NCBI RefSeq assembly: GCF_001420005.1
Contig: NZ_LJAK01000009.1
Coordinates: 62,001 to 126,000, forward strand
Direction of reading: 5' to 3'
DNA from: Loktanella sp. 3ANDIMAR09
GTDB taxonomy: Bacteria > Pseudomonadota > Alphaproteobacteria > Rhodobacterales > Rhodobacteraceae
Length of the DNA stretch: 64,000 nt
The notes beneath the pieces are model-generated. The model had not been told where the DNA came from. It searched no databases and was given only the letters and a program-made list of their open reading frames with translations. Numbering within the stretch: position 1 is the stretch's first letter; each line of letters opens with the position of its first letter. Made by a program: the position numbers and the translations under genes. Below, in pieces: positions 54,035 through 63,994 of this stretch.

Positions 54035-56243
54035 TGATTGTCACACGGACGCCATGGAAGGCCGCGATACAGCGCCAATGACACAGGCTGATTTCCTTAC
54101 CTCCCCGCTTCCCGACCCTGTCACGCTCGACATCGACCTGACCGGCCCCGACCGCTTTGTGAACCGCGAATTGTCGTGGATCGGTTTCAACATGCGCGTG
54201 CTCGAAGAGGCGGAAAACCCCCGCGTGCCCCTGCTGGAACGGCTACGGTTCCTGTCGATCTCGGCCACGAACCTGGATGAATTCTATACCGTGCGTGTCG
54301 CGGGCCTGCGCGAACTGGCACAGGCGGGCAACACTGCGCCCGGCATGGACGGGCTGACACCCGCAGAGCAACTGGCGCTGATCGATTCCGCGGCGCGCGA
54401 CCTGATGGCACGCCAACAGGCCATTCTGGACACGTTGACCACCGAAATGGCAGCTGCGGGTATCGCCCTGCTGACTGCGGATGACCTGTCCAAGGCCGAC
54501 ATCGCCTTTCTCGAGGATTTCTTTCTCGATCAGGTGTTCCCCGTGCTGTCGCCACTGGCGATTGACCCTGCCCACCCGTTCCCGTTTCTGCCGAACGAAG
54601 GTTTCGCACTGGCGCTGCAACTGGAACGCAAGAGCGACAAACGGTCGTTGCGGGCCTTGTTGCCGGTGCCCGCACAGATCGCCCGATTCGTGCGCCTGCC
54701 GGGTGACGGCCATCGTTTCATCCCGCTTGAGGAATTGCTGCTGCAATTCGTGGGGCGGCTCTATCCGGGCTATGGCATCAAGGGGCATTGCGCCTTCAAG
54801 GTGCTGCGCGACAGCGACCTCGAACTCGAAGAAGAGGCAGAGGATCTGGTCCGCGAATTCGAAACAGCCCTGAAACGCCGCCGGCGTGGCGAGGTCGTGC
54901 GGCTCAAGATATCGGCAAACGCCCCAACGGGCCTGCGAGACCTGATCATGGACGCCCTGCCCGTGACCGAGGCCGAAATCGTCGCCGTCGACGGTCTGAT
55001 CGGCATCGCCGACCTGTCGGAACTGGTGCTGGACGACCGCCCGGATCTGTTGTGGCCGCCGTTTTCACCCCGTGTCCCCGAACGGGTGCAGGACCACGAG
55101 GGGGACATGTTTTCCGCCATCCGGCAAAAGGACATGCTGCTGCACCACCCCTATGAGACGTTCGACATGGTGGTGCGTTTCCTGGCACAGGCCGCACGCG
55201 ACCCCAATGTGGTGGCGATCAAACAGACGCTTTACCGGACCTCGAAACGGTCCCCCATCGTCGAGGCCCTGTGCGAGGCCGCCGAGGACGGCAAATCCGT
55301 TACGGCACTGGTCGAACTCAAGGCCCGTTTCGACGAGGCCGCCAACATCCGCCAGTCACGCAGGCTGGAACGGTCGGGCGCACACGTCGTCTATGGTTTC
55401 CTGAACCTGAAAACCCACGCCAAGATCAGCACCGTCGTCCGGCGCGAAGGCGACCGTCTGGTGACCTATACACATTTCGGCACGGGCAACTATCATCCGA
55501 TCACCGCCAAGATTTACACCGACGTGTCCCTGTTTACCTGTGACGCCAAACTGGGGCGCGATGCGAACAAGGTCTTCAACTACCTGTCAGGCTACGCCCA
55601 GCCCGAAGCGCTGGAAAACCTGTCCATCGCGCCGATCGACCTCAAATCCACGATCCTCACCCGCATCTCCGAGGAAATCGGCTATGCCAAGGCCGGCAAA
55701 CCCGCGGTGATCTGGGCCAAGATGAACAGCTTGATCGAAACCGACGTGATCGACGCCCTCTATGAGGCTTCGCAGGCGGGGGTCAGGATCAATCTGGTGG
55801 TGCGCGGGATCTGCGGTCTGCGGCCCGGCGTCGCCGGGCTGTCGGAAAACATCCGCGTCAAATCGGTTGTGGGACGCTATCTGGAACATTCGCGCATCGT
55901 CTGTTTCGGCGGGGGTCAGGGCCTGCCCAACAAAAAGGCGCGGGTCTACATCAGCTCTGCCGACTGGATGAGCAGGAACCTCAACCGCCGGGTCGAGACG
56001 CTGGTCGAGATCACCAACAACACGGTCAAGGCGCAGATCGTCAGTCAGATCATGGCCGCCAATCTGGCCGATGTCGCACAAAGCTGGATCATGCAGCCTG
56101 ATGGCAGTTTCGCGCGGGCCACCGTGGCCGATGGTGAATTCGCGTTCAACTGCCACCGGTTTTTCATGGAAAATCCGTCGCTCTCTGGGCGCGGGTCTGC
56201 GGGTGCGTCCGATGTGCCGCAGTTGACCCACGACGACGACTGA
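54027..56243 (+). CDS. ppk: Polyphosphate kinase Ppk1
   Basis: Ppk1 makes inorganic polyphosphate from ATP. The protein is about 738 residues from the ATG at 54027, with alternatives at 54051 and 54078. Family features: [19 protein letters not shown] near the N-terminus, [11 protein letters not shown], the FRLS-type SANAP segment, and the autophosphorylated His in [18 protein letters not shown], then [19 protein letters not shown], the second His motif. The C-terminal domain is recognisable by [10 protein letters not shown] and the [17 protein letters not shown] segment. It is followed by ppx. Confidence 0.95.
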   Translation: MADDCHTDAMEGRDTAPMTQADFLTSPLPDPVTLDIDLTGPDRFVNRELSWIGFNMRVLEEAENPRVPLLERLRFLSISATNLDEFYTVRVAGLRELAQAGNTAPGMDGLTPAEQLALIDSAARDLMARQQAILDTLTTEMAAAGIALLTADDLSKADIAFLEDFFLDQVFPVLSPLAIDPAHPFPFLPNEGFALALQLERKSDKRSLRALLPVPAQIARFVRLPGDGHRFIPLEELLLQFVGRLYPGYGIKGHCAFKVLRDSDLELEEEAEDLVREFETALKRRRRGEVVRLKISANAPTGLRDLIMDALPVTEAEIVAVDGLIGIADLSELVLDDRPDLLWPPFSPRVPERVQDHEGDMFSAIRQKDMLLHHPYETFDMVVRFLAQAARDPNVVAIKQTLYRTSKRSPIVEALCEAAEDGKSVTALVELKARFDEAANIRQSRRLERSGAHVVYGFLNLKTHAKISTVVRREGDRLVTYTHFGTGNYHPITAKIYTDVSLFTCDAKLGRDANKVFNYLSGYAQPEALENLSIAPIDLKSTILTRISEEIGYAKAGKPAVIWAKMNSLIETDVIDALYEASQAGVRINLVVRGICGLRPGVAGLSENIRVKSVVGRYLEHSRIVCFGGGQGLPNKKARVYISSADWMSRNLNRRVETLVEITNNTVKAQIVSQIMAANLADVAQSWIMQPDGSFARATVADGEFAFNCHRFFMENPSLSGRGSAGASDVPQLTHDDD

Positions 56244-56318
56244 CCCGGTCGGGTCAGGCGTTGACAGCGGCCCTGCATATCCCGATTGATGGGGTCCGAC
56301 CAACGGGGATGCGGACCA

Positions 56319-57905
56319 ATGACCGACACCGAAACCGAGGCCACGATCGACTGGGGCCCGTTTGGCCGTCCACTCTTTGACGGTGCATCGGCACAGAACC
56401 TCAAACGGGTCGGTGTCGTCGATGTGGGCTCCAACTCGGTTCGTCTTGTGGTGTTTGACGGGGCCGCACGCAGTCCCGCCTATTTCTACAACGAAAAAAT
56501 CATGTGTGCGCTGGGTGCGGGCCTGTCGGAAACAGGGCACCTGAACCCCGAGGGCCGGGTGCGCGCCCTGTCCGCCATCCGCCGCTTTGCTGCATTGGCA
56601 CAGGGGATGGGCTGCGGCCCGCTGACCGCCGTCGCCACCGCCGCCATGCGCGAGGCCAGCGACGGTGCCGAATTCCGCGCCGAGGTCGAACGCGAAACCG
56701 GTGTGAAACTCTGGGTCATTTCCGGCGAAGAAGAGGCCCGCCTGTCCGCGCAGGGTGTACTTCTGGGATGGCCGGGCAGCTATGGTCTGGTCTGCGACAT
56801 CGGCGGGTCCAGCATGGAACTGGCCGATCTGGCGGATGGCCGCGTTGGCCGCCGTGTGACCTCGCCCTTGGGTCCGTTGAAACTGCGCGAGATCAAGGGC
56901 GGCACCAAGGCGGTCAAGGCCTACATCAAGACGGTCGTGGCCGACCTGCACGACCAGATGGACAACCAGACAGGCATGCGCCTGTTTCTGGTCGGTGGCA
57001 GCTGGCGCGCCATCGCCCGCGTGGACATGGAACGGCGCGGCTATCCGCTGACCGTTCTGCACGAATACCGCATGACCGCACGCCGCATCGGGGCGACCGC
57101 GGATTATATCAAGGCATCCGACCTGCAGGATCTGCGCGCCCGTTGCGGCATATCCGACAGCCGCATGTCGCTGGTCCCGCTGGCGGTGCTGGTGCTCAAG
57201 GAACTGGTGCGCGTGTTCAAACCCAAGGATGTGGCGATTTCGTCCTACGGGATCCGCGAAGGCATGTTGTTCGAACAAATGCCCCGCGAATTGCGCGAAC
57301 GCGATCCCCTGATCGAGGCCTGCCGCTTTGCCGAGGCCAAGGATGCCCGCCTGCCCGGCTTTGGCCGGTTGCTGTATGATTTCATCAAACCGCTGTTTCC
57401 CCGCGCCAACTGGCAGCGTCTGCGCATTATCAAGGCGGCCTGCCTGCTGCACGATGTCAGCTGGCGCGCGCATCCCGACTATCGCGGCGAGATCACGTTT
57501 GACAACGCGACCCGCGCCAATCTGGGCGGATTGAAACACTATGAACGGGTGCTGCTGGGGCTGGCCCTGATGAAACGCTATTCCGGCAAGACGCCGGACA
57601 GCCGTTTCGACGACCTCTTTGCGCTGCTCAATCCCGACCAGATGCGCGAGGCGGATATCATCGGCCGCGCCATGCGGTTCGGTGCGATGCTCTGGCTGGA
57701 CGGAAACCGCCAGCCCGGCACGTTCAAGTGGAGCCCAAAGAACAAGGAACTGAAACTGACGCTGGACGAGGACGCGCGGCCCCTGTTCGGCGAGGTCGCA
57801 GAGTCACGCCTGAACGCATTGGCACAGGCGATGGACGCGACCCTGACGGTGCGGTTCAAGCGTCACAGCTCGACGTCACCCAACGCGCCCTCTGGCGGCA
57901 CATAG
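56319..57905 (+). CDS. ppx: Exopolyphosphatase Ppx/GppA family
   Basis: Ppx hydrolyses polyphosphate ends, opposing Ppk. The 528-residue protein has the sugar-kinase/HSP70-like motifs VGVVDVGSNSVRLVVFDG, ATAAMREASDG and DIGGSSMELADL, and an HD-type C-terminal region with the basic HDVSWRAHPDYR (HD plus H). It sits 75 bases after ppk in the same direction and the two probably form an operon. Its 3' end overlaps the convergent 125-residue gene by 43 bases. Confidence 0.92.
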   Translation: MTDTETEATIDWGPFGRPLFDGASAQNLKRVGVVDVGSNSVRLVVFDGAARSPAYFYNEKIMCALGAGLSETGHLNPEGRVRALSAIRRFAALAQGMGCGPLTAVATAAMREASDGAEFRAEVERETGVKLWVISGEEEARLSAQGVLLGWPGSYGLVCDIGGSSMELADLADGRVGRRVTSPLGPLKLREIKGGTKAVKAYIKTVVADLHDQMDNQTGMRLFLVGGSWRAIARVDMERRGYPLTVLHEYRMTARRIGATADYIKASDLQDLRARCGISDSRMSLVPLAVLVLKELVRVFKPKDVAISSYGIREGMLFEQMPRELRERDPLIEACRFAEAKDARLPGFGRLLYDFIKPLFPRANWQRLRIIKAACLLHDVSWRAHPDYRGEITFDNATRANLGGLKHYERVLLGLALMKRYSGKTPDSRFDDLFALLNPDQMREADIIGRAMRFGAMLWLDGNRQPGTFKWSPKNKELKLTLDEDARPLFGEVAESRLNALAQAMDATLTVRFKRHSSTSPNAPSGGT

Positions 57906-58240
57906 GCGGGCGCATCAGGGGCGCGCCGAATGATGATATCGCCATTCGGCAGGATTTCGGGGTTTTCATAGTTACCGATATCGTCGATCCGGGACATGAT
58001 CTCGGCCAGCGCCGGGCCCATTTCCTCGCGCAGCATCTGCAACGCGGGGCCCACGTTATTGGCCAGATCCTGCAATTCGCGGATCGCGGGGTCCGCCTCG
58101 CGCAGCAGACCGCGCAGGAACAGCTTGGCCCCCTCCTCGATCAGATCGCGCCCGCCGGTATCGGCCTCCGCCTCCGCCTCTTGGGCGTTGGCAGGCAGGG
58201 CGGACAGGGTCAATGCAGCGGCGAGGATGAGATGTTTCAT
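57863..58240 (-). CDS. Secreted hypothetical protein
   Basis: A 125-residue protein with a signal peptide (MKHLILAAALTLSALPANAQEA), then an acidic, helix-rich region (GRDLIEEGAKLFLRGLLREAD) and a C-terminal tail. I do not recognise an enzymatic motif. The 3' 43 bases overlap the ppx 3' end on the other strand. It lies downstream of the nuclease-like gene on the same strand, 34 bases from it. Confidence 0.65.
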   Translation of the reverse strand: MKHLILAAALTLSALPANAQEAEAEADTGGRDLIEEGAKLFLRGLLREADPAIRELQDLANNVGPALQMLREEMGPALAEIMSRIDDIGNYENPEILPNGDIIIRRAPDAPAYVPPEGALGDVEL

Positions 58241-58274
58241 ATCCCAGACATGGGGGCGGCCGCGCGATTTTCAA

Positions 58275-59276
58275 TCACATGGTCAGATCCAGCGTGACCG
58301 GAAAATGGTCCGAGGCCAGCAACAATGCCTCGCGCAGCGGGGCATCCGCAAACACCTCGGGATCATCAAAGGGGTGCCAGATTCGCCACGCAGGCCCTGC
58401 GGAACGCAAGGCCGGGCTGACCATGATGTAATCCAGAAGCGCCGACAGATAGGGGCCATCGTTCGCTTTGAACCGAGCCGTCGCAGGCCGCGCAGCGGTC
58501 GGACCACCCAGCGCCAGTTGCGCATGTGGGTCATACAGCGGCATTCCGCTGCCCTGCGTCCCCAGCACGATTTCCACGCCGGATTGCCCGAATGCGGCCT
58601 CGAAAGCGTCCAGCCCCGGCCCGTCGTTGAAATCGCCCAGCACCACCAGCCGGGCCGCGGGATCGTCGCGCAACATCTGGTCTACCCTTCGGCGCAGCCA
58701 CAGGCATTGCGACAGTTGCTTGCGCCGGTTGGCAACCCCGACACGGGCCCGTTCGACCGCCGTCTCGCCGTGGGCTGCCTTGGATTTGGCATGCACACCG
58801 ATCAGCGACAGGGGCGTGCCGTCCTTTGGCGTATAGACCAGTTCCAGCGGCGGCTTTGACCAGACGGCATCAATGTCATCGCCGTTCAGCGTGACGGACA
58901 GGGATTGATCAAACCGGGGGGCCGCATCGCTGGACAGCGGGCGGTGAACAGCACGACCGCAGTCAGGATCGAACAGCAGCGCGATTTCCTGCCGTGTGTC
59001 ATTGGCGAAACCGATCAGGGCCGCGCGTTGCCGCAACCCGTAGTGGTCCGCGAAATGCCGCAGAGCCGCCGCACCATTGCGACGCGACGACGTATCGGGG
59101 GCTTCGATTACCATGATGGCGTCGGCGTTCATCGTCTTCAGGACATGGGCAATCGCATCGGCCTGATCGCGGCGGGTCACATCCCAGCGTTTCGACCAGC
59201 CGTCATCGCGCACCAGCGCGCCTGCATCGTCGAACAGCGCATCGAACCAGGCAATGTTCCATGTCGCCAGCCGCAT
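58275..59276 (-). CDS. Endonuclease/exonuclease/phosphatase (EEP) family protein
   Basis: A 333-residue EEP-superfamily protein. Landmarks: MRLATWNIAWFDALFDD (N of the LxxxNI motif), VIEAPDTSSRRN with the metal Glu, VHAKSKAAHG, LGDFNDGPGLDAF with the catalytic N/D and a late ASDHFPVTLDL with the SDH motif. It may be a nuclease or phosphodiesterase; the substrate is unknown. The ATG at 59276 overlaps the DnaJ-like stop in TGATG, showing coupling. Confidence 0.86.
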   Translation of the reverse strand: MRLATWNIAWFDALFDDAGALVRDDGWSKRWDVTRRDQADAIAHVLKTMNADAIMVIEAPDTSSRRNGAAALRHFADHYGLRQRAALIGFANDTRQEIALLFDPDCGRAVHRPLSSDAAPRFDQSLSVTLNGDDIDAVWSKPPLELVYTPKDGTPLSLIGVHAKSKAAHGETAVERARVGVANRRKQLSQCLWLRRRVDQMLRDDPAARLVVLGDFNDGPGLDAFEAAFGQSGVEIVLGTQGSGMPLYDPHAQLALGGPTAARPATARFKANDGPYLSALLDYIMVSPALRSAGPAWRIWHPFDDPEVFADAPLREALLLASDHFPVTLDLTM

Positions 59277-59956
59277 CACGCGGTCCCGGCGTTGATCTGC
59301 TCCCATGCGCGGTTGATCGCGATCAGGCGTTTTTCGGCCAGTCGCACCGCCTCTTCGGGTACGCCGCGTGCCAACATCCGATCCGGGTGTGTCTCGCGCA
59401 CCTGCGCACGCCAGGCGGCACGTACCTCTTCGATCGGCGCATCGGGCGAAACACCCAACACATCATAGGCGTCGCGGTCCGCGTCGGCCACGAACTGCGC
59501 CCTGATCCGCGCAAACCGGCGATCGTCGAACCCGAATATCTCGGCCACGCGCGCCAGAAACGCATCCTCGGCAGGGTGATAGTCACCATCGGCCATGGCG
59601 ATGTGAAACAGACCCTCCATCAGGTCCGACAGCGGGCCCTCGGCCCCGCGAAACATCGACGCGATCTTGGTGGCATAGGCCTCGAAGCCTGCGACATCGG
59701 TGCGCGCCATGTTGAACAATCGCGCGGCATGCGCCTCTTCTGAGGCGGGGATGTGGAACACCTCGCGAAAGGCAGCGACCTCGTTGCGGGTCACCTGCCC
59801 GTCGGCCTTGGCCATTTTGGCCCCCAGCGCGATCACGGCGATGGTAAAGGCCACGGACCTGTCAGGCGGCGTGCGCAACAGATCGAACACCGTCGCCAGC
59901 CCCTCGCCCGCGCGCAGGGCCGCCAATGCGTCAGAGATTCGGGACCAGAGCGACAT
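59276..59956 (-). CDS. TerB-DnaJ (DjlA-like) co-chaperone
   Basis: A 226-residue protein with an N-terminal TerB/DjlA-like helical domain (about 35-150: FTIAVIALGAKMAKADGQVTRNEV, then MADGDYHPAEDAFL) and a C-terminal J-domain (about 160-226) with DAYDVLGVSPDAPIEEVRAA and the essential HPD in REThPDRM. It would stimulate DnaK/Hsp70. No membrane anchor is evident, unlike E. coli DjlA. Confidence 0.9.
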   Translation of the reverse strand: MSLWSRISDALAALRAGEGLATVFDLLRTPPDRSVAFTIAVIALGAKMAKADGQVTRNEVAAFREVFHIPASEEAHAARLFNMARTDVAGFEAYATKIASMFRGAEGPLSDLMEGLFHIAMADGDYHPAEDAFLARVAEIFGFDDRRFARIRAQFVADADRDAYDVLGVSPDAPIEEVRAAWRAQVRETHPDRMLARGVPEEAVRLAEKRLIAINRAWEQINAGTA

Positions 59957-59966
59957 GTCTCGATGT

Positions 59967-60437
59967 CTACAACATCTTGGTCAAAAGAATAAGGTCGATC
60001 CAGCGATCGAATTTGCGGCCCACCTGCGGAAGGGTTGCGATTTTCACAAACCCCAATTTTTCGTGAAAGGCCACGCCTGCGGGATTTTCGGCGCTGCACC
60101 CGGCCCACAGGGTATGAATGCCCGCGCCGCGTGCGTCTGCGCACAGCGCATCCATCAGTAATCGCCCCAGCCCCGCACCCCGCGCGGCGGGTGCCAGATG
60201 GACCGTGTGTTCCGCCGTATGACGATACCCGTCACCCCCGCGAAACGGGCCATAGGTGGCAAAACCTGCGACCACCCCACCGGTTTCGGCCACCAGCACG
60301 GGGCGCGTGGCGATCAGGTCAACGATGGCCTGCGGCGTCTTTTCGATCGCGGTAAAGGTGATGCCGGTCTCGCGGATGATCGGGTTCCAGATCGCGCAGA
60401 TCGCCGCGGCATCGGCGCGGGTCGCTGCCCGGATCAT
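59967..60437 (-). CDS. GNAT-family N-acetyltransferase (phosphinothricin-acetyltransferase-like)
   Basis: A 156-residue GNAT enzyme transferring acetyl from acetyl-CoA to an amine. The early sequence [29 protein letters not shown] is typical of the PAT subfamily, and the acetyl-CoA loop is ARGAGLGRLLMDAL. Substrate unknown. The ATG overlaps the VOC gene's stop in ATGA. Confidence 0.88.
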   Translation of the reverse strand: MIRAATRADAAAICAIWNPIIRETGITFTAIEKTPQAIVDLIATRPVLVAETGGVVAGFATYGPFRGGDGYRHTAEHTVHLAPAARGAGLGRLLMDALCADARGAGIHTLWAGCSAENPAGVAFHEKLGFVKIATLPQVGRKFDRWIDLILLTKML

Positions 60438-61039
60438 CCCAGCGTCCGGACCCCGTCCGGCGTGCGGATCGTGGCACGAAACCGTGGCGCACCATTGGCA
60501 TAGATCACCCGTGGGTCATCGAGGGCCAGATCGCGGCCCAGTGCCTCGGCCTGGGGGTGGTGCACTTCCCAGCCGATCAGGGTGCAGCCCCGGTCGGTCA
60601 GAGTCTCTGTGGGATGCGGCACCCCGTCGCCCCAGCAGATCAGCGTGGGACAGGCCCCCTGCAGGGGCAGGCTGCCGTCATCGGGCACGGTGATGTCCCA
60701 CCGCAACGCGTCGCGTTCCAGCGGCACGATTGCACCGACATCCGCCGGCGCATCCGCAACAGCAGCGTTCAGATCGTCCGTCCTGCAAATCCAGTTCGCA
60801 CAGCGCGGCGGCCCGGCGAATGCGTCCAGCGCGAACCACGCAGGGCGTGTGCGCTGCGCGCCCGGGTCCAGCGAAATCACCTCCAGATAGGTGTCGCCCA
60901 GTGCCAGCAGCGTGTTGTGCGTGCCAAAGGCCGCGTGTTTGCCGCCCGGCTGCAACGGCACGCCCAGCGTCTTTTCCACCCATGCCGTGCCTGCGTCGAG
61001 GTCGGTACAGGCAATCGCGATATGGTCGAGGGTGAGCAT
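60434..61039 (-). CDS. VOC-superfamily glyoxalase-like protein
   Basis: A 201-residue glyoxalase-type (VOC, Glyoxalase_3-like) protein, opening [23 protein letters not shown] with likely metal/loop residues, and [17 protein letters not shown]. It begins directly after the scpA stop (TGA-ATG). It is larger than, and not clearly similar to, methylmalonyl-CoA epimerase. Function unknown. Confidence 0.83.
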   Translation of the reverse strand: MLTLDHIAIACTDLDAGTAWVEKTLGVPLQPGGKHAAFGTHNTLLALGDTYLEVISLDPGAQRTRPAWFALDAFAGPPRCANWICRTDDLNAAVADAPADVGAIVPLERDALRWDITVPDDGSLPLQGACPTLICWGDGVPHPTETLTDRGCTLIGWEVHHPQAEALGRDLALDDPRVIYANGAPRFRATIRTPDGVRTLG

Positions 61040-63166
61040 TCAGGTGCGCGTCTCGCGGATCAGTTTCAGAATGTCCTGTGCGGCGACAGGGATGTTCGTG
61101 CCGGGGCCAAAGATCGCCTTGACCCCCGCATCATACAGGAATTGGTAGTCCTGCTGCGGGATCACGCCACCGCAGATCACAAGGATATCACCCGCGCCCG
61201 CGGCCTCCAGCGCCTTGATCAGCTTGGGGGCCAATGTCTTGTGACCTGCCGCCTGCGAACTGATGCCGATGACGTGCACATCGTTGTCGATGGCGTCCTG
61301 TGCGGCCTCCTCTGGTGTCTGGAACAACGGGCCTACGTCCACGTCAAACCCGATATCGGCGAATGCCGTCGCGATGACCTTGGCCCCACGGTCGTGCCCG
61401 TCCTGCCCCATCTTGACGACCAGCATCCGGGGGCGACGGCCCTCCTCACTGGCGAAATCCGCGATATCCTTCTGGATCGCGGCAAAGCCTGCATCGCCTT
61501 CGTAGGCGGCACCATAGACACCGGCCAGCGTCTTGACCTCGGCCCGGTGGCGGCCAAAGACATCCTCCATCGCGCTGCTGATCTCGCCCACGGTCGCCCG
61601 CTGGCGTGCGGCCTCGACCGCGGCCTCCAGCAGGTTGCCCCCCTCGCGCGCACGGCGGGTCAGTTCGGCCAATGCAGCGTCGCAGGCCGCCTGATCGCGC
61701 CCGTCGCGGGTGGCCTTCAGCCGGGCAATCTGGCTGTCGCGCACACCCGCGTTGTCGATGTCACGGATGTCGATCGGGTCTTCCTTGTCCTTGCGGTATT
61801 TGTTGACGCCAACGATGACCTCGGTGCCGCGGTCGATATTGGCCTGCCGGGTGGCGGCGGTTTCCTCGATCCGCAGTTTCGGCATGCCGGATGCGACGGC
61901 CTTGGTCATGCCGCCCAATTCCTCGACCTCTTCCATCAGGGCCCAGGCGGCTTCTGCCAGATCATGCGTCAGCTTTTCGACGTAGTAGCTGCCCGCCAAT
62001 GGGTCGACGACCTTGGTCACGCCGGTTTCCTCTTGCAGGATCAGCTGCGTGTTCCGCGCGATGCGGGCCGCGAAATCGGACGGCAGGGCAATTGCCTCAT
62101 CCAGCGCGTTGGTGTGCAACGACTGGGTGCCGCCCAAGACCGCGCTCATCGCCTCGTAGGCGGTGCGCACCACGTTGTTGTAGGGGTCCTGTTCCTGCAA
62201 ACTGACGCCCGAGGTCTGGCAATGGGTCCGTAACATGGATGATTTGGGGTTCTTGGGCGCGAATTCTTCCATCACGCGGAACCACAACAGGCGCGCCGCG
62301 CGCAGCTTGGCCGCTTCCATGAAAAAATTCGTCCCGATGGCGAAAAAGAAACTAAGCCGTCCGGCAAAGTGATCGACATCCATGCCCGCCGCAATCGCCG
62401 CGCGGACGTATTCGCGCCCGTCCGCCAGCGTATAGGCCAGTTCCTGCACCAGGTTCGCGCCGGCCTCTTGCATGTGGTAGCCGGAAATCGAGATCGAGTT
62501 GAATTTCGGCATCTGGTCGGATGTGTACTGGATGATGTCCGAAATGATGCGCATCGACGGTTCCGGCGGATAGACATAGGTGTTGCGCACCATGAATTCC
62601 TTGAGGATGTCGTTCTGGATCGTGCCTGACAGCACGGACCGGTCGTGGCCCTGTTCCTCACCCACCACGATGAAATTCGCGAGGATCGGAATGACCGCCC
62701 CGTTCATCGTCATGCTGACCGACACCTTGTCCAGCGGGATGCCATCGAACAGGATCTTCATGTCCTCGACGCTGTCGATGGCGACACCGGCCTTGCCCAC
62801 GTCGCCCTCTACCCGCGGGTGGTCACTGTCATAGCCGCGGTGGGTGGCCAGATCGAATGCCACCGACACGCCCTGCTGCCCTGCCGCCAGGGCCTGACGG
62901 TAGAACGCATTTGATTCTTCTGCCGTGGAAAATCCAGCGTATTGCCGGATCGTCCATGGCCTGCCCGCGTACATCGTGGCCTTGACCCCGCGCGTGTAGG
63001 GGGCCGCACCCGGAATGCCGCCCATATGCGGCAGATCGGCGGTATCCTCTGCGGTATACAGCGGTTTGACGGCGATCCCTTCGAGGGTGTGCCACGTCAG
63101 ATCGTCCAGGGACCGCCCGCGCAGTTCCTTTTCGGCGATCTTTTCCCATTCGGTTTTGTCAGACAT
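61040..63166 (-). CDS. scpA: Methylmalonyl-CoA mutase ScpA
   Basis: ScpA converts succinyl-CoA and methylmalonyl-CoA using adenosylcobalamin, as in propionate or ethylmalonyl-CoA-linked metabolism. The 708-residue protein has the substrate-binding barrel (about 1-560; for example [21 protein letters not shown] and [20 protein letters not shown]) and the C-terminal B12-binding domain with the DxHxxG motif in [16 protein letters not shown], then [12 protein letters not shown] and [15 protein letters not shown] 63166 has AGGAG at good spacing. It heads a minus-strand cluster of six genes. Confidence 0.95.
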   Translation of the reverse strand: MSDKTEWEKIAEKELRGRSLDDLTWHTLEGIAVKPLYTAEDTADLPHMGGIPGAAPYTRGVKATMYAGRPWTIRQYAGFSTAEESNAFYRQALAAGQQGVSVAFDLATHRGYDSDHPRVEGDVGKAGVAIDSVEDMKILFDGIPLDKVSVSMTMNGAVIPILANFIVVGEEQGHDRSVLSGTIQNDILKEFMVRNTYVYPPEPSMRIISDIIQYTSDQMPKFNSISISGYHMQEAGANLVQELAYTLADGREYVRAAIAAGMDVDHFAGRLSFFFAIGTNFFMEAAKLRAARLLWFRVMEEFAPKNPKSSMLRTHCQTSGVSLQEQDPYNNVVRTAYEAMSAVLGGTQSLHTNALDEAIALPSDFAARIARNTQLILQEETGVTKVVDPLAGSYYVEKLTHDLAEAAWALMEEVEELGGMTKAVASGMPKLRIEETAATRQANIDRGTEVIVGVNKYRKDKEDPIDIRDIDNAGVRDSQIARLKATRDGRDQAACDAALAELTRRAREGGNLLEAAVEAARQRATVGEISSAMEDVFGRHRAEVKTLAGVYGAAYEGDAGFAAIQKDIADFASEEGRRPRMLVVKMGQDGHDRGAKVIATAFADIGFDVDVGPLFQTPEEAAQDAIDNDVHVIGISSQAAGHKTLAPKLIKALEAAGAGDILVICGGVIPQQDYQFLYDAGVKAIFGPGTNIPVAAQDILKLIRETRT

Positions 63167-63334
63167 GATGTGGCGCTCCTCTTCCTCTGGCACATTCATG
63201 CCGCGACGCGGCGCAAAGGTCAAAAAGCTTGCGCTATCATCGTGCTATTATTTTTCGCCGCAGGGTAATTTTATTGCGCATGCGCAAAACGACGCGGGCA
63301 TGGCATTGGCGCGCGGCACACCTATATTCAGGTC
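63167..63334. promoter_or_regulatory. scpA/DUF4174 divergent promoter with TTGCGC half-sites
   Basis: The region contains the perfect 14-base palindrome TTGCGCATGCGCAA (63274-63287) plus GCGCAA (63211-63216) and TTGCGC (63229-63234), which together form GCGCAA-N12-TTGCGC. Four copies of the same hexamer in 168 bases suggests regulator binding in the scpA promoter. No B12 riboswitch was recognised. Confidence 0.55.
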
Positions 63335-63823
63335 ATGAACAAAAGACATTTCATCGCTGGCCTCGCGGCCATGACATTCTGGCCCGCCATGCTGCCGGCA
63401 CAGACGGACACCACCGATGCCGTCGCCGCCTGGCTGGCCGATCCGGCAACCCCGCTGAATGCGGACCAGACCATGCTGTCCGATTTCCAGTGGATCGCGC
63501 GCCCCGTCGCGGTTTTCGCCGATTCCCCCAACGATCCCGCGTTCATCGAACAGATGGAACTGCTGGCATCGCGGGTTGATGAACTGGTCGAACGTGACGT
63601 CGTGGTCCTGTTCGACACCGACCCTGCTGCACGGTCTCCCATGCGGCTGCAACTGCGGCCGCGCGGTTTCATGATGGCGCTGCTGGGCAAGGACGGTCAG
63701 GTCAAACTGCGCAAACCCAGCCCGTGGGACGTGCGCGAATTGTCACGGTCCATCGACAAGATGCCGGTGCGTCAGCGCGAAATCACCGAACGCCGCGCCG
63801 CAGGATCAGCGCCGGTCAACTGA
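63335..63823 (+). CDS. Secreted DUF4174-family protein
   Basis: A 162-residue protein with a signal peptide (MNKRHFIAGLAAMTFWPAMLPAQ) and a DUF4174-type domain that looks like a thioredoxin-like fold without the CxxC: WIARPVAVFADSPNDPAFIEQM, VVVLFDTDPA, RPRGFMMALLGKDGQVKLRKPSPWDVRELSRSID (the final K/P-rich 'D..VKLR.P' part is characteristic). Function unknown. It overlaps the facing membrane gene by 18 bases. Confidence 0.85.
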   Translation: MNKRHFIAGLAAMTFWPAMLPAQTDTTDAVAAWLADPATPLNADQTMLSDFQWIARPVAVFADSPNDPAFIEQMELLASRVDELVERDVVVLFDTDPAARSPMRLQLRPRGFMMALLGKDGQVKLRKPSPWDVRELSRSIDKMPVRQREITERRAAGSAPVN

Positions 63824-63994
63824 TTGCGGCATGGCCCGCGCCGCACCGCGGATCGCGATCCACCCCAGGGTCATCAGGATCACCAGCACCAGAACCAGGA
63901 CGAACACCGGATCAATCGCCACGCTGACCAGCACCCGCCCCACGACAAACAGCGCAAGGTAGACGGCCAGCCCGCCAAAGGTGAATGTCCGCAC
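63806..63994 (-). CDS. Small predicted membrane protein (start uncertain, near window edge)
   Basis: A 62-residue protein with two hydrophobic segments (about 7-28 and 32-50) and a short basic tail. GTG at 63994 is the apparent start, but the reading frame is open to the window edge, so it may begin further right. I cannot name a family. Confidence 0.55.
   Translation of the reverse strand: MRTFTFGGLAVYLALFVVGRVLVSVAIDPVFVLVLVLVILMTLGWIAIRGAARAMPQSVDRR

Noticed and set aside
60434-61039. VOC protein next to scpA as methylmalonyl-CoA epimerase
   Set aside because: The epimerase is also a VOC protein, but it is about 130-140 residues. This one is 201 residues with a different N-terminal Glyoxalase_3-like pattern. 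Position alone is not enough.
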